The notes beneath the pieces are model-generated. The model saw only the letters and a program-made list of their open reading frames with translations. It had not been told where the DNA came from and did no database searches. The translations under genes and the position numbers were made by a program. Positions 8,344 to 17,351 of a stretch of DNA of 64,000 bases are shown here, piece after piece (position 1 is the first letter of the stretch; each line of letters begins with the position of its first letter). The DNA comes from Pseudomonas sp. RSB 5.4 (GTDB lineage: Bacteria; Pseudomonadota; Gammaproteobacteria; Pseudomonadales; Pseudomonadaceae), in assembly GCF_037126175.1 (NCBI RefSeq), contig NZ_CP146986.1, positions 2,880,501-2,944,500 on the forward strand. The letters run 5' to 3'.

Positions 8344-10083
8344 ATGCATTTTCCCCTCAAGCGTCTGGCTGCTGCCAGCCTGGTTCTGGCCAGTCTCTCG
8401 TCGTTCACCCTGCCTGCTCAGGCCAACATCACCCCTGAGCAAAGCGCTGCGATCCTCAAGACCTTCAGCGATACGACGGTCAGCGATTTTCGTCAGTTTC
8501 TCGGTGCCGTAGCCAAGAGCGATCTGAGCAAGACCGACAACCTCGCCCCGGCGATCAATGGTTTTCTCGACAACAAGACCCTGAGCGCCGAACAGCAGAA
8601 CGAGATCTATCGCCTGCTGGGCATCTACACCCGCGTGAAGTACGGCAAAGCCGCCCTCGAAACCCTGCGCGAGCTGGTGGAAATCCCGACCTTCCAGAAA
8701 GAAGGCGTGGCCCAGCACGACAATCCGGAGTTCATCAAGATCGCCGAAAAGATCAAGAACCTGGCCGAATCGTTCAACCTGAAGTTCCGCAACGTCGACA
8801 ACCGCGTCTATGAAATTTCCCTCGACGGCAGCGGCGACGAAGTTGTGGGCATTCACGCCCATGCCGACGTGGTGCCGGTCACCCCGGAAAACTGGGTACT
8901 GAAAGACGGCACCAAACTCGATCCGTTCAAAGTCACACTGATCGGCGACCGCATGTATGGCCGCGGCACCGAGGACGACAAGAACGGCATCGTCGTCGCG
9001 ATGTACGCGATGAAAGTGATCAAGGAAGAAAAGCTGCCGCTGGCACGCAACTTCAAACTGCTGGTGGACACCACCGAAGAAACCTCCGGCGACGCGATCC
9101 CGTATTACTTCGAACACAACCCGACGCCGAACTACAACATGGCGCTGGACGGCGGCTATCCGGTGGTCATCGCCGAAAAAGGCTACGGCATCGTCATGGC
9201 CAACTTCCCACTGCGCAAGGCTGAAGGCAGTGGCGCAGAAATCATCTCGATGACCGGCGGCCTGGCAACCAACCAGATTCCATCGGTTTCGGTTGCTACC
9301 CTCGTCACCGACAAGCCTGAGCAACTGGCGGCGAGCCTGCAAAAGGCCGGCAACGAGTACGCGAAAAAACACGGCGGCAACTTCGAAGTCGCGGCCAAGG
9401 TTGACGGCAAAGACGTCAAACTGACGATCACCGGCGTGTCCGCGCACTCCTCCGAGCCCGAGTCCGGCGTCAATCCGGTCGCGCGGATGCTCGACTTCAT
9501 CAACAGCCTCGACGGCAAGGTGGCGCTCAAGCACAACCAGATCACCGACGCTGCACGCTATGCGTCCAACAACTGGGGCCTGGATTACCTGGGCAAGAAA
9601 CTCGGCGTGGGTTTCTCCGATTCGTTCATGGGCCCGTTGACCACTTCCCTGACCTATGTGGGCGTGGACGACAAAGCCTTCAAACTGGCGGTCAACCTGC
9701 GCGTGCCGAAGGGTAAATCACCGGAGGTACTGAAGAAGGAAATCGCTGACAAACTCACGGCCTGGAGCAAGAAAACTCACGTCGCCGTGGACTTCACCTA
9801 TTCGATCGCCGAACCGATGTACCGCAATCCGGAAGGCGAATGGGTGAAAGCACTGCTGGCGGTAGCCACTGAAAACCTGGGCATGAAGCACGAGTTCGGT
9901 ACGTCTGCCGGCGCAACGTCGGTGCATGAATTGCCGAACGGCGTGCAATTCGGCCTGGCCCGACCTGAAGTCAAATACACCGGCCATACCGATGGCGAGT
10001 TCAAGACGGTTGACCAGTTCCTGCTGGACCTGCAGATCGTCACGGAAATGATGGGGCGTGTCGGACAACTGCCGAAGCTCTGA
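8344..10083 (+). CDS. Exported M20-family dipeptidase
   Basis: A 579-aa protein starting at the ATG at 8344, which gives a clean signal peptide (MHFPLKRLAAASLVLASLSS...LPAQA, cut near residue 27). The catalytic part is a metallopeptidase M20 fold. The metal and catalytic motifs are GIHAHADVVP, YGRGTEDDKNG and DTTEETSGD; a C-terminal His follows the dimerisation domain (GVSAHSSEPESGVNP lies in it). This layout matches PepV/Sapep-type dipeptidases, except that those are cytosolic while this one appears periplasmic. It should release amino acids from short peptides. It is monocistronic, with a terminator behind. Confidence 0.88.
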   Translation: MHFPLKRLAAASLVLASLSSFTLPAQANITPEQSAAILKTFSDTTVSDFRQFLGAVAKSDLSKTDNLAPAINGFLDNKTLSAEQQNEIYRLLGIYTRVKYGKAALETLRELVEIPTFQKEGVAQHDNPEFIKIAEKIKNLAESFNLKFRNVDNRVYEISLDGSGDEVVGIHAHADVVPVTPENWVLKDGTKLDPFKVTLIGDRMYGRGTEDDKNGIVVAMYAMKVIKEEKLPLARNFKLLVDTTEETSGDAIPYYFEHNPTPNYNMALDGGYPVVIAEKGYGIVMANFPLRKAEGSGAEIISMTGGLATNQIPSVSVATLVTDKPEQLAASLQKAGNEYAKKHGGNFEVAAKVDGKDVKLTITGVSAHSSEPESGVNPVARMLDFINSLDGKVALKHNQITDAARYASNNWGLDYLGKKLGVGFSDSFMGPLTTSLTYVGVDDKAFKLAVNLRVPKGKSPEVLKKEIADKLTAWSKKTHVAVDFTYSIAEPMYRNPEGEWVKALLAVATENLGMKHEFGTSAGATSVHELPNGVQFGLARPEVKYTGHTDGEFKTVDQFLLDLQIVTEMMGRVGQLPKL

Positions 10084-10123
10084 TAAGACACGGGCCCGTG
10101 ATTCAGCGGGCCTGACGTGAAAA

Positions 10124-10151
10124 CAAAAAAGGACCCGAAGGTCCTTTTTTG
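10124..10151 (+). terminator. Terminator of the M20 dipeptidase gene
   Basis: AAAAAAGGACC-CGAA-GGTCCTTTTTT is a short GC stem flanked by A- and T-runs, about 45 bp after the dipeptidase stop. Confidence 0.85.
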
Positions 10152-10175
10152 TTGCGCGACAAATACTGCACAAAC

Positions 10176-10208
10176 AAAAACGCCGATCATCACTGATCGG
10201 CGTTTTTG
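10176..10208 (-). terminator. Terminator of the tRNA-Glu/Gly operon
   Basis: AAAAACGCCGATCA and TGATCGGCGTTTTT face each other across a tiny loop. It lies just past the last tRNA on the minus strand and opposite the dipeptidase terminator, so the two convergent transcripts are separated here. Confidence 0.85.
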
Positions 10209-10214
10209 TGAAAT

Positions 10215-10290
<76 letters not shown>

Positions 10291-10292
10291 AA

Positions 10293-10368
10293 TGGCGTCC
10301 CCTAGGGGACTCGAACCCCTGTTACCGCCGTGAAAGGGCGGTGTCCTAGGCCACTAGACGAAGGGGAC
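10293..10368 (-). tRNA. tRNA-Glu (UUC), copy 1
   Basis: A 76-base cloverleaf beginning GTCCCCTTCGTCTAGTGGCC, with anticodon TTC in the loop CTTTCAC, a GGTTCGAGTCC T-arm and encoded CCA. It is separated from the neighbouring tRNA-Gly by two bases. Confidence 0.97.
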
Positions 10369-10423
10369 AGGCTACAACTTTCACTAATAAAAACGCCGCT
10401 CACTGAGCGGCACTTTTAGAATT

Positions 10424-10499
<76 letters not shown>

Positions 10500-10502
10500 A
10501 AA

Positions 10503-10578
10503 TGGCGTCCCCTAGGGGACTCGAACCCCTGTTACCGCCGTGAAAGGGCGGTGTCCTAGGCCACTAGACGAAGGGGAC
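10503..10578 (-). tRNA. tRNA-Glu (UUC), copy 2
   Basis: Appears identical to tRNA-Glu copy 1 (76 bases, TTC anticodon, encoded CCA), three bases from tRNA-Gly copy 2. Confidence 0.97.
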
Positions 10579-10682
10579 ACGCTACCCGGAACACATGGTG
10601 TGTGTTTCGGTGTCCAGATCCGCATCCGAAGACTTGGTTCTGGTTTCACTCAGCCCCGCCCGAAAGCAGTGCCGTTTAAAAT

Positions 10683-10758
<76 letters not shown>

Positions 10759-10760
10759 AT

Positions 10761-10836
10761 TGGCGTCCCCTAGGGGACTCGAACCCCTGTTACCGCCGTG
10801 AAAGGGCGGTGTCCTAGGCCACTAGACGAAGGGGAC
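10761..10836 (-). tRNA. tRNA-Glu (UUC), copy 3
   Basis: Third copy of the 76-base tRNA-Glu. It is the promoter-proximal gene of the array; transcription enters from the promoter at 10898-10926. Confidence 0.97.
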
Positions 10837-10897
10837 ACGCTACAACATTCACTCCCTGCGGCGTTTCGCTGTGTGCTTTACGCTGCAAGTGGCGCGC

Positions 10898-10926
10898 ATT
10901 CTATGGATGGTTTGAGAGGTAGTCAA
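10898..10926 (-). promoter_or_regulatory. Sigma-70 promoter of the tRNA-Glu/Gly array
   Basis: On the minus strand TTGACT (-35) and TAGAAT (-10) are separated by exactly 17 bases, followed by a GC-rich GCGCGCC discriminator. An A/T-rich stretch (TTTAAATAAATTTATATT) sits just upstream of -35, like an UP element. This is the architecture of stable-RNA promoters, and the GC discriminator suggests stringent (ppGpp) control. Confidence 0.85.
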
Positions 10927-11208
10927 CCCCCGAATATAAATTTATTTAAATCAATGACTTCGACCTGCTTTACGGGAGCATTCGGGGTTTTCCGTCGCCC
11001 GACGATTGACGCCTATATTCCGCCACTCGCCAAGGCGTTATAGTCCACCGCTCAGTGATGGCAATCTGCACTTCCAGCGCCAGCATTCATATAAGCAGTG
11101 CGCAGCCGATACAGATTGAAGCTGCCGATCCAACTCGTCGAGCGGCGCTAGGCGCCTAAATGCCCAGCCACTAAACTCGCACGCGAACCCTATAAAGAGG
11201 TCTTACCG

Positions 11209-11979
11209 GTGACACCACTCATGATCACCCTGCTAGTCGTAGCCGGGATCGCAATTCTGATCGCCATTGGCTACATGAACCATGTGGTGGAAAACAACAA
11301 ACTGGAGAAGGCCCGCACCAAGATCGAACTCAACGATCGCCTGCGCCGCTGCGGCGAACTGACCGAAACTTTCCCCGGCCAGTTCATGACCCCGGCGCTC
11401 AAGCTGTTGCTGACCCGTCTGGAACTGAACGTCTGCCAGCGCCTGCTGAACCTGGAAAAAACCAGCGCCACGACCAAAGCACGAATCACCGAACTGAGCG
11501 CACTGGTGGCCCAGGGCGAGTCGATCCCGGTCAACAACCCACCGGCACCGATCCTGACCGAAGCCAAAGCCAAGGACGTCCGCTTCCTGCTCGAAGCCCT
11601 GCACGGCCAGATCACCCGCGCCGCCCACGACGGCTTCCTGCCACCAAACGAAGCCAAACACTGGATCAAAGAAGTCCGCCACATCCTGGTCCTGCTGCAC
11701 ATCGAATTCTTCAACAACCTCGGCCAACAATCCCTGCAACAAAACCAGCCCGGCCAGGCCCGCCTCGCCTTCGAACGCGGCGTGCAATACCTGCGCAAAC
11801 AGCAAGACCCGCAGATGTACTCGGAACAACTGCAATACCTGGAAAAACTGCTGGCCCGCGCCAACGCCCAGGTCATGGACAAGATTGCTCCAGTCGAAGG
11901 CGAAGTGAACCAGTTGACCGAAGGCCTCAAGGAAGTCGAAGCCGATGCGGACTGGAAAAAGAAAGTGATCTACGACTGA
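11209..11979 (+). CDS. Membrane-anchored conserved hypothetical protein
   Basis: A 256-aa protein with one N-terminal transmembrane segment (MITLLVVAGIAILIAIGYM, about residues 5-23) and a long helical cytosolic part rich in Lys, Glu and Gln (about 28-256) with coiled-coil character. The GTG at 11209 has AAAGAGG ten bases upstream; the ATG at 11221 is an alternative. I recall similar proteins in other pseudomonads, but know no function. The topology of short anchor plus extended helices would suit a scaffold or envelope-linked adaptor, which is a guess. It stands alone, and a terminator follows. Confidence 0.85.
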   Translation: MTPLMITLLVVAGIAILIAIGYMNHVVENNKLEKARTKIELNDRLRRCGELTETFPGQFMTPALKLLLTRLELNVCQRLLNLEKTSATTKARITELSALVAQGESIPVNNPPAPILTEAKAKDVRFLLEALHGQITRAAHDGFLPPNEAKHWIKEVRHILVLLHIEFFNNLGQQSLQQNQPGQARLAFERGVQYLRKQQDPQMYSEQLQYLEKLLARANAQVMDKIAPVEGEVNQLTEGLKEVEADADWKKKVIYD

Positions 11980-11994
11980 TTGTCGAAAGTTGAG

Positions 11995-12023
11995 GAAAAG
12001 CCACCGAGAGGTGGCTTTTTTGT
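11995..12023 (+). terminator. Terminator of the membrane-anchored protein gene
   Basis: AAAAGCCACC-GAGA-GGTGGCTTTTTT begins about 18 bp after the stop codon at 11979. Confidence 0.88.
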
Positions 12024-12060
12024 GAGTGATGGGCTGACTGCCATTGCGAACATTCAGTTA

Positions 12061-12325
12061 GAGATTGGTTGGCAGTCAGGCCACCTTCGCGAGCAAGCCC
12101 GCTCCCACAGTGGGCATGAGTTTATTCAGTTGGAGATTGGTCGGCTGTAGGGCCGCTATCGCCAGCAGGCTGGCTCCCACAGTGGGATTGAGGGAATTCA
12201 GTTGGAGAGTGGTTGGCTGTCAGGCCGTCTTCGCGAGCAAGCCCGCTCCCACAGTGGGATTGGGGGGAGTCAGTTGGAGATTGGTCGGCTGTCAGGCCGC
12301 CATCGCTGGCAAGCCAGCTCCCACA
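12061..12325. repeat. Tandem 72-bp repeat carrying alternating REP variants (about 3.7 copies)
   Basis: A unit marked by GAGATTGGT(T/C)GGC recurs at 12061, 12133, 12205 and 12277, exactly 72 bp apart. Copies 1 and 3 carry the fluorescens-type REP (TTCGCGAGCAAGCCCGCTCC). Copies 2 and 4 carry palindromic variants (GCCAGCAGGCTGGC and GCTGGCAAGCCAGC). The alternation suggests duplication of a 144-bp pair. A similar but shorter array with a period of about 70 bp precedes the second folded element at 22.5 kb. Confidence 0.8.
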
Positions 12326-12348
12326 AGATCAAGATCAAGATCAAGATC
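12325..12348. repeat. Hexanucleotide repeat (AAGATC)4
   Basis: Four perfect tandem copies of AAGATC, followed by a fifth interrupted one (AAAAGATC). It joins the REP array to the REP-like palindrome that precedes the folded element, and could vary in copy number between strains. Confidence 0.85.
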
Positions 12349-12376
12349 AAAAGATCGCAGCCTTCGGCAGCTCCTA

Positions 12377-12702
12377 CACAGGATGAGCGCAAGCTCGGCT
12401 GCAGCTCTTGATCTTGCCGTGCCGGCCCCATCGGCAGGCTGAGTGGAGGGGTTTATCCGGGGGTGGGAGCGCAGCGACGTTTGGCGCAGCCAAACACATC
12501 GAGAGGAGGTGCAGCGAAGCAAACCGGAGGCGATGCCCTCGGATGAATCCCGCAACGAAGGAACCCGAGCCTAAGCGAGGGCCGTACGCCGGGGCCAAGC
12601 CTTTTGCTTACTTTTCGGCGTCTGGAAAAGTGAGCCGCTGTAAGAGCGGAACCATAAGAAGCCGTTACCGCAGCAACGGATATTCACACCCCCCAACCAA
12701 GA
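12377..12702 (+). repeat. Folded dispersed element, copy A (candidate structured RNA or intergenic mobile element)
   Basis: About 325 bp strongly similar to 22663-22934 plus 24366-24416. Visible helices are: a GAGC-GCAA-GCTC tetraloop hairpin (12385-12396); an outer 13-bp helix, 12451-12463 with 12536-12548, containing three G-T pairs; an inner hairpin GTTTGGC-GCA-GCCAAAC (12479-12495); a helix CTTACTTTT/AAAAGTGAG (12607-12634); and CCGCT-GTAAG-AGCGG (12635-12649). Several pairs differ from copy B by compensatory changes, so the fold itself seems conserved. The G-T pairs can only be wobble pairs in RNA made from the plus strand. The minus-strand reading frame across it (RSHPRINPSTQPADG) is probably spurious. 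Confidence 0.75.
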
Positions 12703-12728
12703 ACCTGGTCGGCCCAGAGGCCGCCAAG

Positions 12729-14696
12729 TCAAAGCCGAAAATGCCCAACCATCCCCTTGAGCTCCCCCCCCAACCGCGCCAGCTCAACACTCGAAACCGC
12801 ATTCCCCCGCATCGCAATCGAAGACTGATCCGCACTCGCGCGAATACTCGTCACACTGCGATTGATCTCCTCAGCCACCGAACTCTGCTCCTCCGCCGCC
12901 GCCGCAATCTGCTGATTCATCTGCTGAATCAACGAAACCGCCGCCGCAATACTGCCCAGCGCACTCTCGGTCTGCAGCGCATCACTGACCGCCAGCTTCA
13001 CCAATTCACCACTGCTCTGAATCTGCTGCACCGACGAATGCGCTGCCGAACGCAAAGCACTGACCAGCCGCTCGATCTCCTCGGTCGATTGCTGGGTACG
13101 CCGCGCCAACGCACGAACCTCATCAGCGACCACTGCAAACCCCCTGCCCTGCTCCCCGGCCCGCGCCGCCTCGATCGCAGCGTTGAGCGCCAGCAGATTG
13201 GTCTGCTCGGCCACGCTCTTGATCACATCCAGCACCGTGCCGATGTTCTGAATTTGCGCACTGAGGCTTTCGATGCTCGAACTGGCCGACGTCGCCGAAT
13301 CCGCCAACTGCTCAATCCGCGCCATGCTCTGGCGCACCACTTGCTGCCCGCTCTCGACCTTGCCATCCGCCGTTTGCGCGGCCAGCGCCGCCTCCTCGGC
13401 ATTACGCGCCACGTCATGCACGGTGGCGGTCATCTGATTCATGGCCGTGGCCACCTGCTCGGTCTCTTCCTTCTGGCTGTTGACCTCAAGGTTGGTCTGC
13501 TCGGTCACTGCGGACAGCGATTGCGCTGAACTGGCCAACTGTTCAATTCCCGCCTGCAAACCGCTGACGATCGTGCTCAGCCCGGCGCCCATCTGCTGCA
13601 TCGCCACCATCAGCTGGCCAATTTCATCACGACGGGTGACCTCTACCCTCGCACTCAAATCCCCGGCCGCAATCTGCTGTGCGACCCGCATCACACTGCG
13701 CAACGGCGCGACGATCAACCGGGTAATGACCCACGCGGCAATCAACCCGACCAGCAACGCCAGCGCCGAAGAACCGATGATCAACACCGAGTTCTTCTTC
13801 AGTTCCGCCTGCATCGCGCCATCCTCTGCGCCATACGCCTGATCCACGCGCTCCATCACCTGAGCCGCGCGCTGGTGCAGTTGTTCGTAGACGGTTTTTT
13901 CCTGGGCCAGCAGGCCGGTGTACTCGGCGAGTTTGTCGTTGAAACCGGCGATGTGCCCGGACACTTCATTAAGGACTGTCAGGTAGCCCTCATCCTTGAC
14001 CGTGGTCTTCAACTGCTCGGCCTGAGCCTGGGCCTGAGCGGCCTGCTCGATATTGCCCTTGCCGGCACTGTCGGCATCGCCCTTGCGGCTCTGGTCCAGA
14101 CGAATCCGCGCCTCGTTCATCGCCTGCAGCATCAACCGCGACACCTGGCTGACCTGACTGGCCTGTTCGATGAACTGCGCGCCGTCCTTGCCTTCGGTGT
14201 CCTTCAAGGTATACGCGCCATCATCGGCCAGCCCGGCTTGCAGCACATCGAGATTGTTGGCCACGCTGGACACCGACCAACTGGCCATTTCCAGCGCCAG
14301 ATCCTTGGCCTGGGTCAGCGAGACGAACTCATCGAAAGCCTTGCGATAGGCACCCAATGCCTGCTCGACATCGCCCATCACCGCCACGTTGGCCGGGGAT
14401 TGCGCCTTGAGTTGCGCCGCCTGGGCCAGCAAACCGTCGACACCTTCATGCAAGGCATCGACGGTTTTCGGGTTGCTGTGCAGCGCATAGTCCTGCTCCA
14501 GCAGTCGCACCTTGAGCAACGCGCTGTTGAGTGACGACATCTGCTTCAGCCCATCGAAACGATGACTGATGGTCTGCAGAGACCAAACACCGATGGCAGC
14601 CACCAGCGCAGTCAACAGCAGCACCAGCACGAACCCGATACCCAGTTTCTTCGCCATACCGAGGTTGGCAAAACGTCCTTGCACGGCGGAAATCAT
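12729..14696 (-). CDS. Methyl-accepting chemotaxis protein with HBM-type sensor
   Basis: A 655-aa chemoreceptor. It has a first transmembrane helix at about residues 18-38 ([21 protein letters not shown]), then a roughly 250-aa all-helical periplasmic domain of the helical-bimodular (HBM) type seen in McpS of P. putida. The second transmembrane helix is [27 protein letters not shown] domain and the cytoplasmic signalling domain follow, with the conserved hairpin tip [35 protein letters not shown] receptors known so far sense TCA intermediates or other small metabolites; the ligand here cannot be read from sequence. I start at the ATG at 14696. It has no C-terminal CheR-binding pentapeptide. 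Confidence 0.92.
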   Translation of the reverse strand: MISAVQGRFANLGMAKKLGIGFVLVLLLTALVAAIGVWSLQTISHRFDGLKQMSSLNSALLKVRLLEQDYALHSNPKTVDALHEGVDGLLAQAAQLKAQSPANVAVMGDVEQALGAYRKAFDEFVSLTQAKDLALEMASWSVSSVANNLDVLQAGLADDGAYTLKDTEGKDGAQFIEQASQVSQVSRLMLQAMNEARIRLDQSRKGDADSAGKGNIEQAAQAQAQAEQLKTTVKDEGYLTVLNEVSGHIAGFNDKLAEYTGLLAQEKTVYEQLHQRAAQVMERVDQAYGAEDGAMQAELKKNSVLIIGSSALALLVGLIAAWVITRLIVAPLRSVMRVAQQIAAGDLSARVEVTRRDEIGQLMVAMQQMGAGLSTIVSGLQAGIEQLASSAQSLSAVTEQTNLEVNSQKEETEQVATAMNQMTATVHDVARNAEEAALAAQTADGKVESGQQVVRQSMARIEQLADSATSASSSIESLSAQIQNIGTVLDVIKSVAEQTNLLALNAAIEAARAGEQGRGFAVVADEVRALARRTQQSTEEIERLVSALRSAAHSSVQQIQSSGELVKLAVSDALQTESALGSIAAAVSLIQQMNQQIAAAAEEQSSVAEEINRSVTSIRASADQSSIAMRGNAVSSVELARLGGELKGMVGHFRL

Positions 14697-14804
14697 TGCG
14701 CTTAGTCCCCTGCCAAAGTCTGTTGCCGAAGATTCGCAACGGCCATGGAGCAGCACAAGTCTCTGGCGTCGGAATAATGGCAAAAAGCTACGCACGCGTC
14801 GTTT

Positions 14805-16157
14805 TCAGAACGCTTGAGGTCGATTCACACGAGTGCTGCGAAAAAACTGTCGGGCGCGCGGATCACAGGCATAGGCGACGTTGATTCGCTGCCACTCACC
14901 GACTTCGCCACTCGGACTGAAAGCCCCCGGCGCACACAGGCGCACGCCACTGCACTGCGCCTGACTGTGCAAGCGGGCAAGATCGCTCAGCGGTGCGCGA
15001 GCCCAGATGAACAGCCCGCCGCACGGCTTGCCGAAAACCTCCCAGTCGGCATCTTCCAACGCCTGTAATGCGGCAATCCGATCAGTATTCAGGCGCTGAC
15101 GCTGACGCTGGACCATTTTGCGATACGCCCCATTGGCCAGGAGACTGGCCAGCACCGCCTCGTTGAAGCTCGAGGAGCCCATGCTGCTGATCATCTTGAC
15201 CCGCGCCAGACGCGCAATCAGCGAGGGTTCGGCGTACACGAACCCGACGCGCAGCGAGCTGCTGAGCGTCTTGGAAAAACTGCCGACATAGATCACTCGC
15301 TCATCGAGTGCCGCCAGGCGTGTGCCGTTACCATTGTGCAGGTCGGCGTAGACATCGTCTTCGATCACGCGCACATCGTGGGCGTTGCACAACTGCAGGA
15401 TCTGTTGCGCCACGCCCAGTGTCAGACACGAGCCGGTGGGATTGTGGTGGTGGCTGTTGATGAACATCGCCACCGGCCGGAATTGCCTCAACAGCGTCTC
15501 CAGTGCCTGGGGATCAGGCCCGCTCGGGGTGCGACGCACTTCCAGCAATTGCACGCCATGCAGGCGCAACAGCTCGAACAACGGCGCGTACCCGGGGCTT
15601 TCGACTACGACGCAATCCCCGGACTTGAATAGCGTGCGTACCAGCAGATCGAGCGCGTGGCTGGCACCGGAAGTCGTCAGGACCTGTTCTTCCCGGGCCT
15701 GGACGCCGATCAGCCTGAGGCGCTTGACGATCTGCTCGCGCAGCGCCGGCAGCCCCAGCGGGCTGCTGTAATTGAACAGGCTCGCCATGTCGGTACGGGC
15801 CACCTCACGGATCGCGTAACTCAGGTCATCGGACTCCCGCCAGCTTTGCGGCAAGCCACCTTCGCCGAGCTTCAAACAGTTTTCTGCCGGCCCGCAGTCA
15901 ATTCCGAGCAACCCGCTGCCGTGCGCGGCCACCATGAATCCGGCGCCCTGGCGCGAGGCCAGAATGCCTTGCGCCACCAAGCGCTCGCAGGCCTCCGCCA
16001 CACACGACTGACTGAGCAGATTGGCACGCGCAATCTGCCTGACGGAGGGCAGCCGCGTGCTCGGCGCCACACCACTTCGCGAGATCCACTCGGTCATGCC
16101 ATCAACAATCTGCTGTACGACCGGCACCATTGCCTGTCGGTCAATTCTCAATTCCAT
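14805..16157 (-). CDS. MocR-type regulator (GntR helix-turn-helix plus aminotransferase domain)
   Basis: A 450-aa fusion. Residues 1-75 form the GntR winged helix (LPSVRQIARANLLSQSCVAEACERLVAQGIL), and residues about 105-445 are a fold-type I PLP aminotransferase domain. The PLP lysine is in VGSFSKTLSSSLRVGF, with substrate-carboxylate Arg residues further on. MocR proteins use the PLP domain as a sensor and usually control a vitamin B6 or amino-acid/amine pathway gene next door. Here the neighbours are a chemoreceptor downstream and an SDR upstream on the same strand, so the target is not obvious. I start at the ATG at 16157. Confidence 0.9.
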   Translation of the reverse strand: MELRIDRQAMVPVVQQIVDGMTEWISRSGVAPSTRLPSVRQIARANLLSQSCVAEACERLVAQGILASRQGAGFMVAAHGSGLLGIDCGPAENCLKLGEGGLPQSWRESDDLSYAIREVARTDMASLFNYSSPLGLPALREQIVKRLRLIGVQAREEQVLTTSGASHALDLLVRTLFKSGDCVVVESPGYAPLFELLRLHGVQLLEVRRTPSGPDPQALETLLRQFRPVAMFINSHHHNPTGSCLTLGVAQQILQLCNAHDVRVIEDDVYADLHNGNGTRLAALDERVIYVGSFSKTLSSSLRVGFVYAEPSLIARLARVKMISSMGSSSFNEAVLASLLANGAYRKMVQRQRQRLNTDRIAALQALEDADWEVFGKPCGGLFIWARAPLSDLARLHSQAQCSGVRLCAPGAFSPSGEVGEWQRINVAYACDPRARQFFRSTRVNRPQAF

Positions 16158-16302
16158 GAGCACGCAAACTCCTGTCCGTTTTGCTGGCGGCAGTAAATCA
16201 CAGCCACGTCCTGCAGGCTGTGCGACAACGCCGTCAAAAGCGACCGTTCTAACCGCTTGATACAAATTGTTTAATGGTTTCACGGAACTGACAGGCAACA
16301 AC

Positions 16303-16331
16303 GAGAAAACCCGCACGAAGGCGGGTTTTCC
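16303..16331 (-). terminator. Terminator of the SDR gene
   Basis: GAAAACCCGC-ACGAAG-GCGGGTTTTC forms a stem with an A-run on one side and a T-run on the other, 20 bp past the SDR stop on the minus strand. It may also insulate the MocR promoter. Confidence 0.85.
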
Positions 16332-16350
16332 TGGGACTTGCGACAAGACG

Positions 16351-17112
16351 TCAGAAAGCCGTGACGCCGCCATCCACGGCCAGGGAATGACCGGTGGTGA
16401 ACGCCGCGCCATCACTGCACAGATACAGCACGGCGCTGGCGATTTCCTCGACTTTGCCGATGCGTCCCACCGGGTGCATCGCATTGGCGAACTCGCCTTT
16501 CTTCGGATCGGCCTCGTAGGCGCGGCGGAACATATCGGTGTCGATCACTGCCGGGCATACGGCGTTGACGCGAATTTTCTTCTTCGCATATTCGATCGCC
16601 GCCGATTTGGTCAGGCCGATCACTGCGTGTTTCGACGCCGCATAAATGCTCATCTTCGGCGCCGCACCGAGCCCCGCCACCGACGCGGTGTTGACGATCG
16701 CCCCGCCGCCTTGAGCGAGCAACAACGGCAACTGGTACTTCATGCACAACCACACACCTTTGACGTTGACGCCCATGATCGCGTCGAACTCGTCCATCGA
16801 GCCGTCGGCCAGTTTGCCTTGCTCGATTTCGATCCCGGCATTGTTGAAGGCGTAGTCCAGGCGACCGTAAGTATTGATCACCTCGTCCATCAGATTCTTC
16901 ACTTCGCTTTCGACGGTAACGTTGCAGCGCACGAAGGTCGCTTCGCCACCGGCTGTACGAATCAGCGCCACCGTCCCCTCGCCCCCTGCCGTGTCCAGAT
17001 CGGCCACCACCACTTTCAAGCCTTCGGCGGCGAATGCCTGGGCGGTCGCCCGGCCGATACCGTTGGCCGCTCCGGTGACTACGACCACCTGGCCGGAAAA
17101 CGTCATGCTCAT
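16351..17112 (-). CDS. Short-chain dehydrogenase/reductase
   Basis: A 253-aa classical SDR. It has the cofactor motif TGAANGIG (residues 13-20), NNAG in FNNAGIE, the catalytic Ser in NTASVAG and the YAASK active site (Tyr about 156, Lys about 160). An acidic residue after beta-2 (VADLD) points to NAD(H) preference. I start at the ATG at 17112 (MSMTFSGQVVVV). It oxidises or reduces a hydroxyl/carbonyl substrate that cannot be identified. It is divergent from the MDR reductase gene at 17352, and an inverted repeat in the gap may be a shared operator. Confidence 0.9.
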   Translation of the reverse strand: MSMTFSGQVVVVTGAANGIGRATAQAFAAEGLKVVVADLDTAGGEGTVALIRTAGGEATFVRCNVTVESEVKNLMDEVINTYGRLDYAFNNAGIEIEQGKLADGSMDEFDAIMGVNVKGVWLCMKYQLPLLLAQGGGAIVNTASVAGLGAAPKMSIYAASKHAVIGLTKSAAIEYAKKKIRVNAVCPAVIDTDMFRRAYEADPKKGEFANAMHPVGRIGKVEEIASAVLYLCSDGAAFTTGHSLAVDGGVTAF

Positions 17113-17224
17113 TGTTATGTCCTCGAAGGGAGAGATGCAGGAGGTATTTGCAGAGTCGCAGCATAGCCACCGGGGCGCGCCCCACGTCAGCACTATCAGA
17201 AGGCTGTTTATGCCTTCATCCGTC

Positions 17225-17258
17225 GCAGTGATAAAACCTGTCGGGGGACTATCACTGC
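17225..17258. promoter_or_regulatory. Inverted repeat between the divergent SDR and MDR genes (possible operator)
   Basis: Perfect 9-bp arms GCAGTGATA (17225-17233) and TATCACTGC (17250-17258) are separated by 16 bases. They lie in the 239-bp region between the two divergent starts (17112 and 17352). The spacing puts the arm centres 25 bp apart. No regulator gene is adjacent. Confidence 0.55.
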
Positions 17259-17351
17259 ACTGGATCATTGCGCATTCGCCGCATCAGCCAACCTTGCAGC
17301 ATTGGCGTCGAGGGTCTATCAACAAGGCTTCATCCAGTTCGAGTGCCTGCC

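Noticed and set aside
12061..12325. CRISPR array
   Set aside because: The 72-bp units are REP-containing repeats without distinct spacers, and no cas genes are in the window.
12292..12555. Minus-strand frame RSHPRINPSTQPADG in folded element A (and its match at 22592-22837)
   Set aside because: The match reflects the shared DNA repeat. Differences between copies preserve base pairing rather than the protein, and there is no ribosome site.
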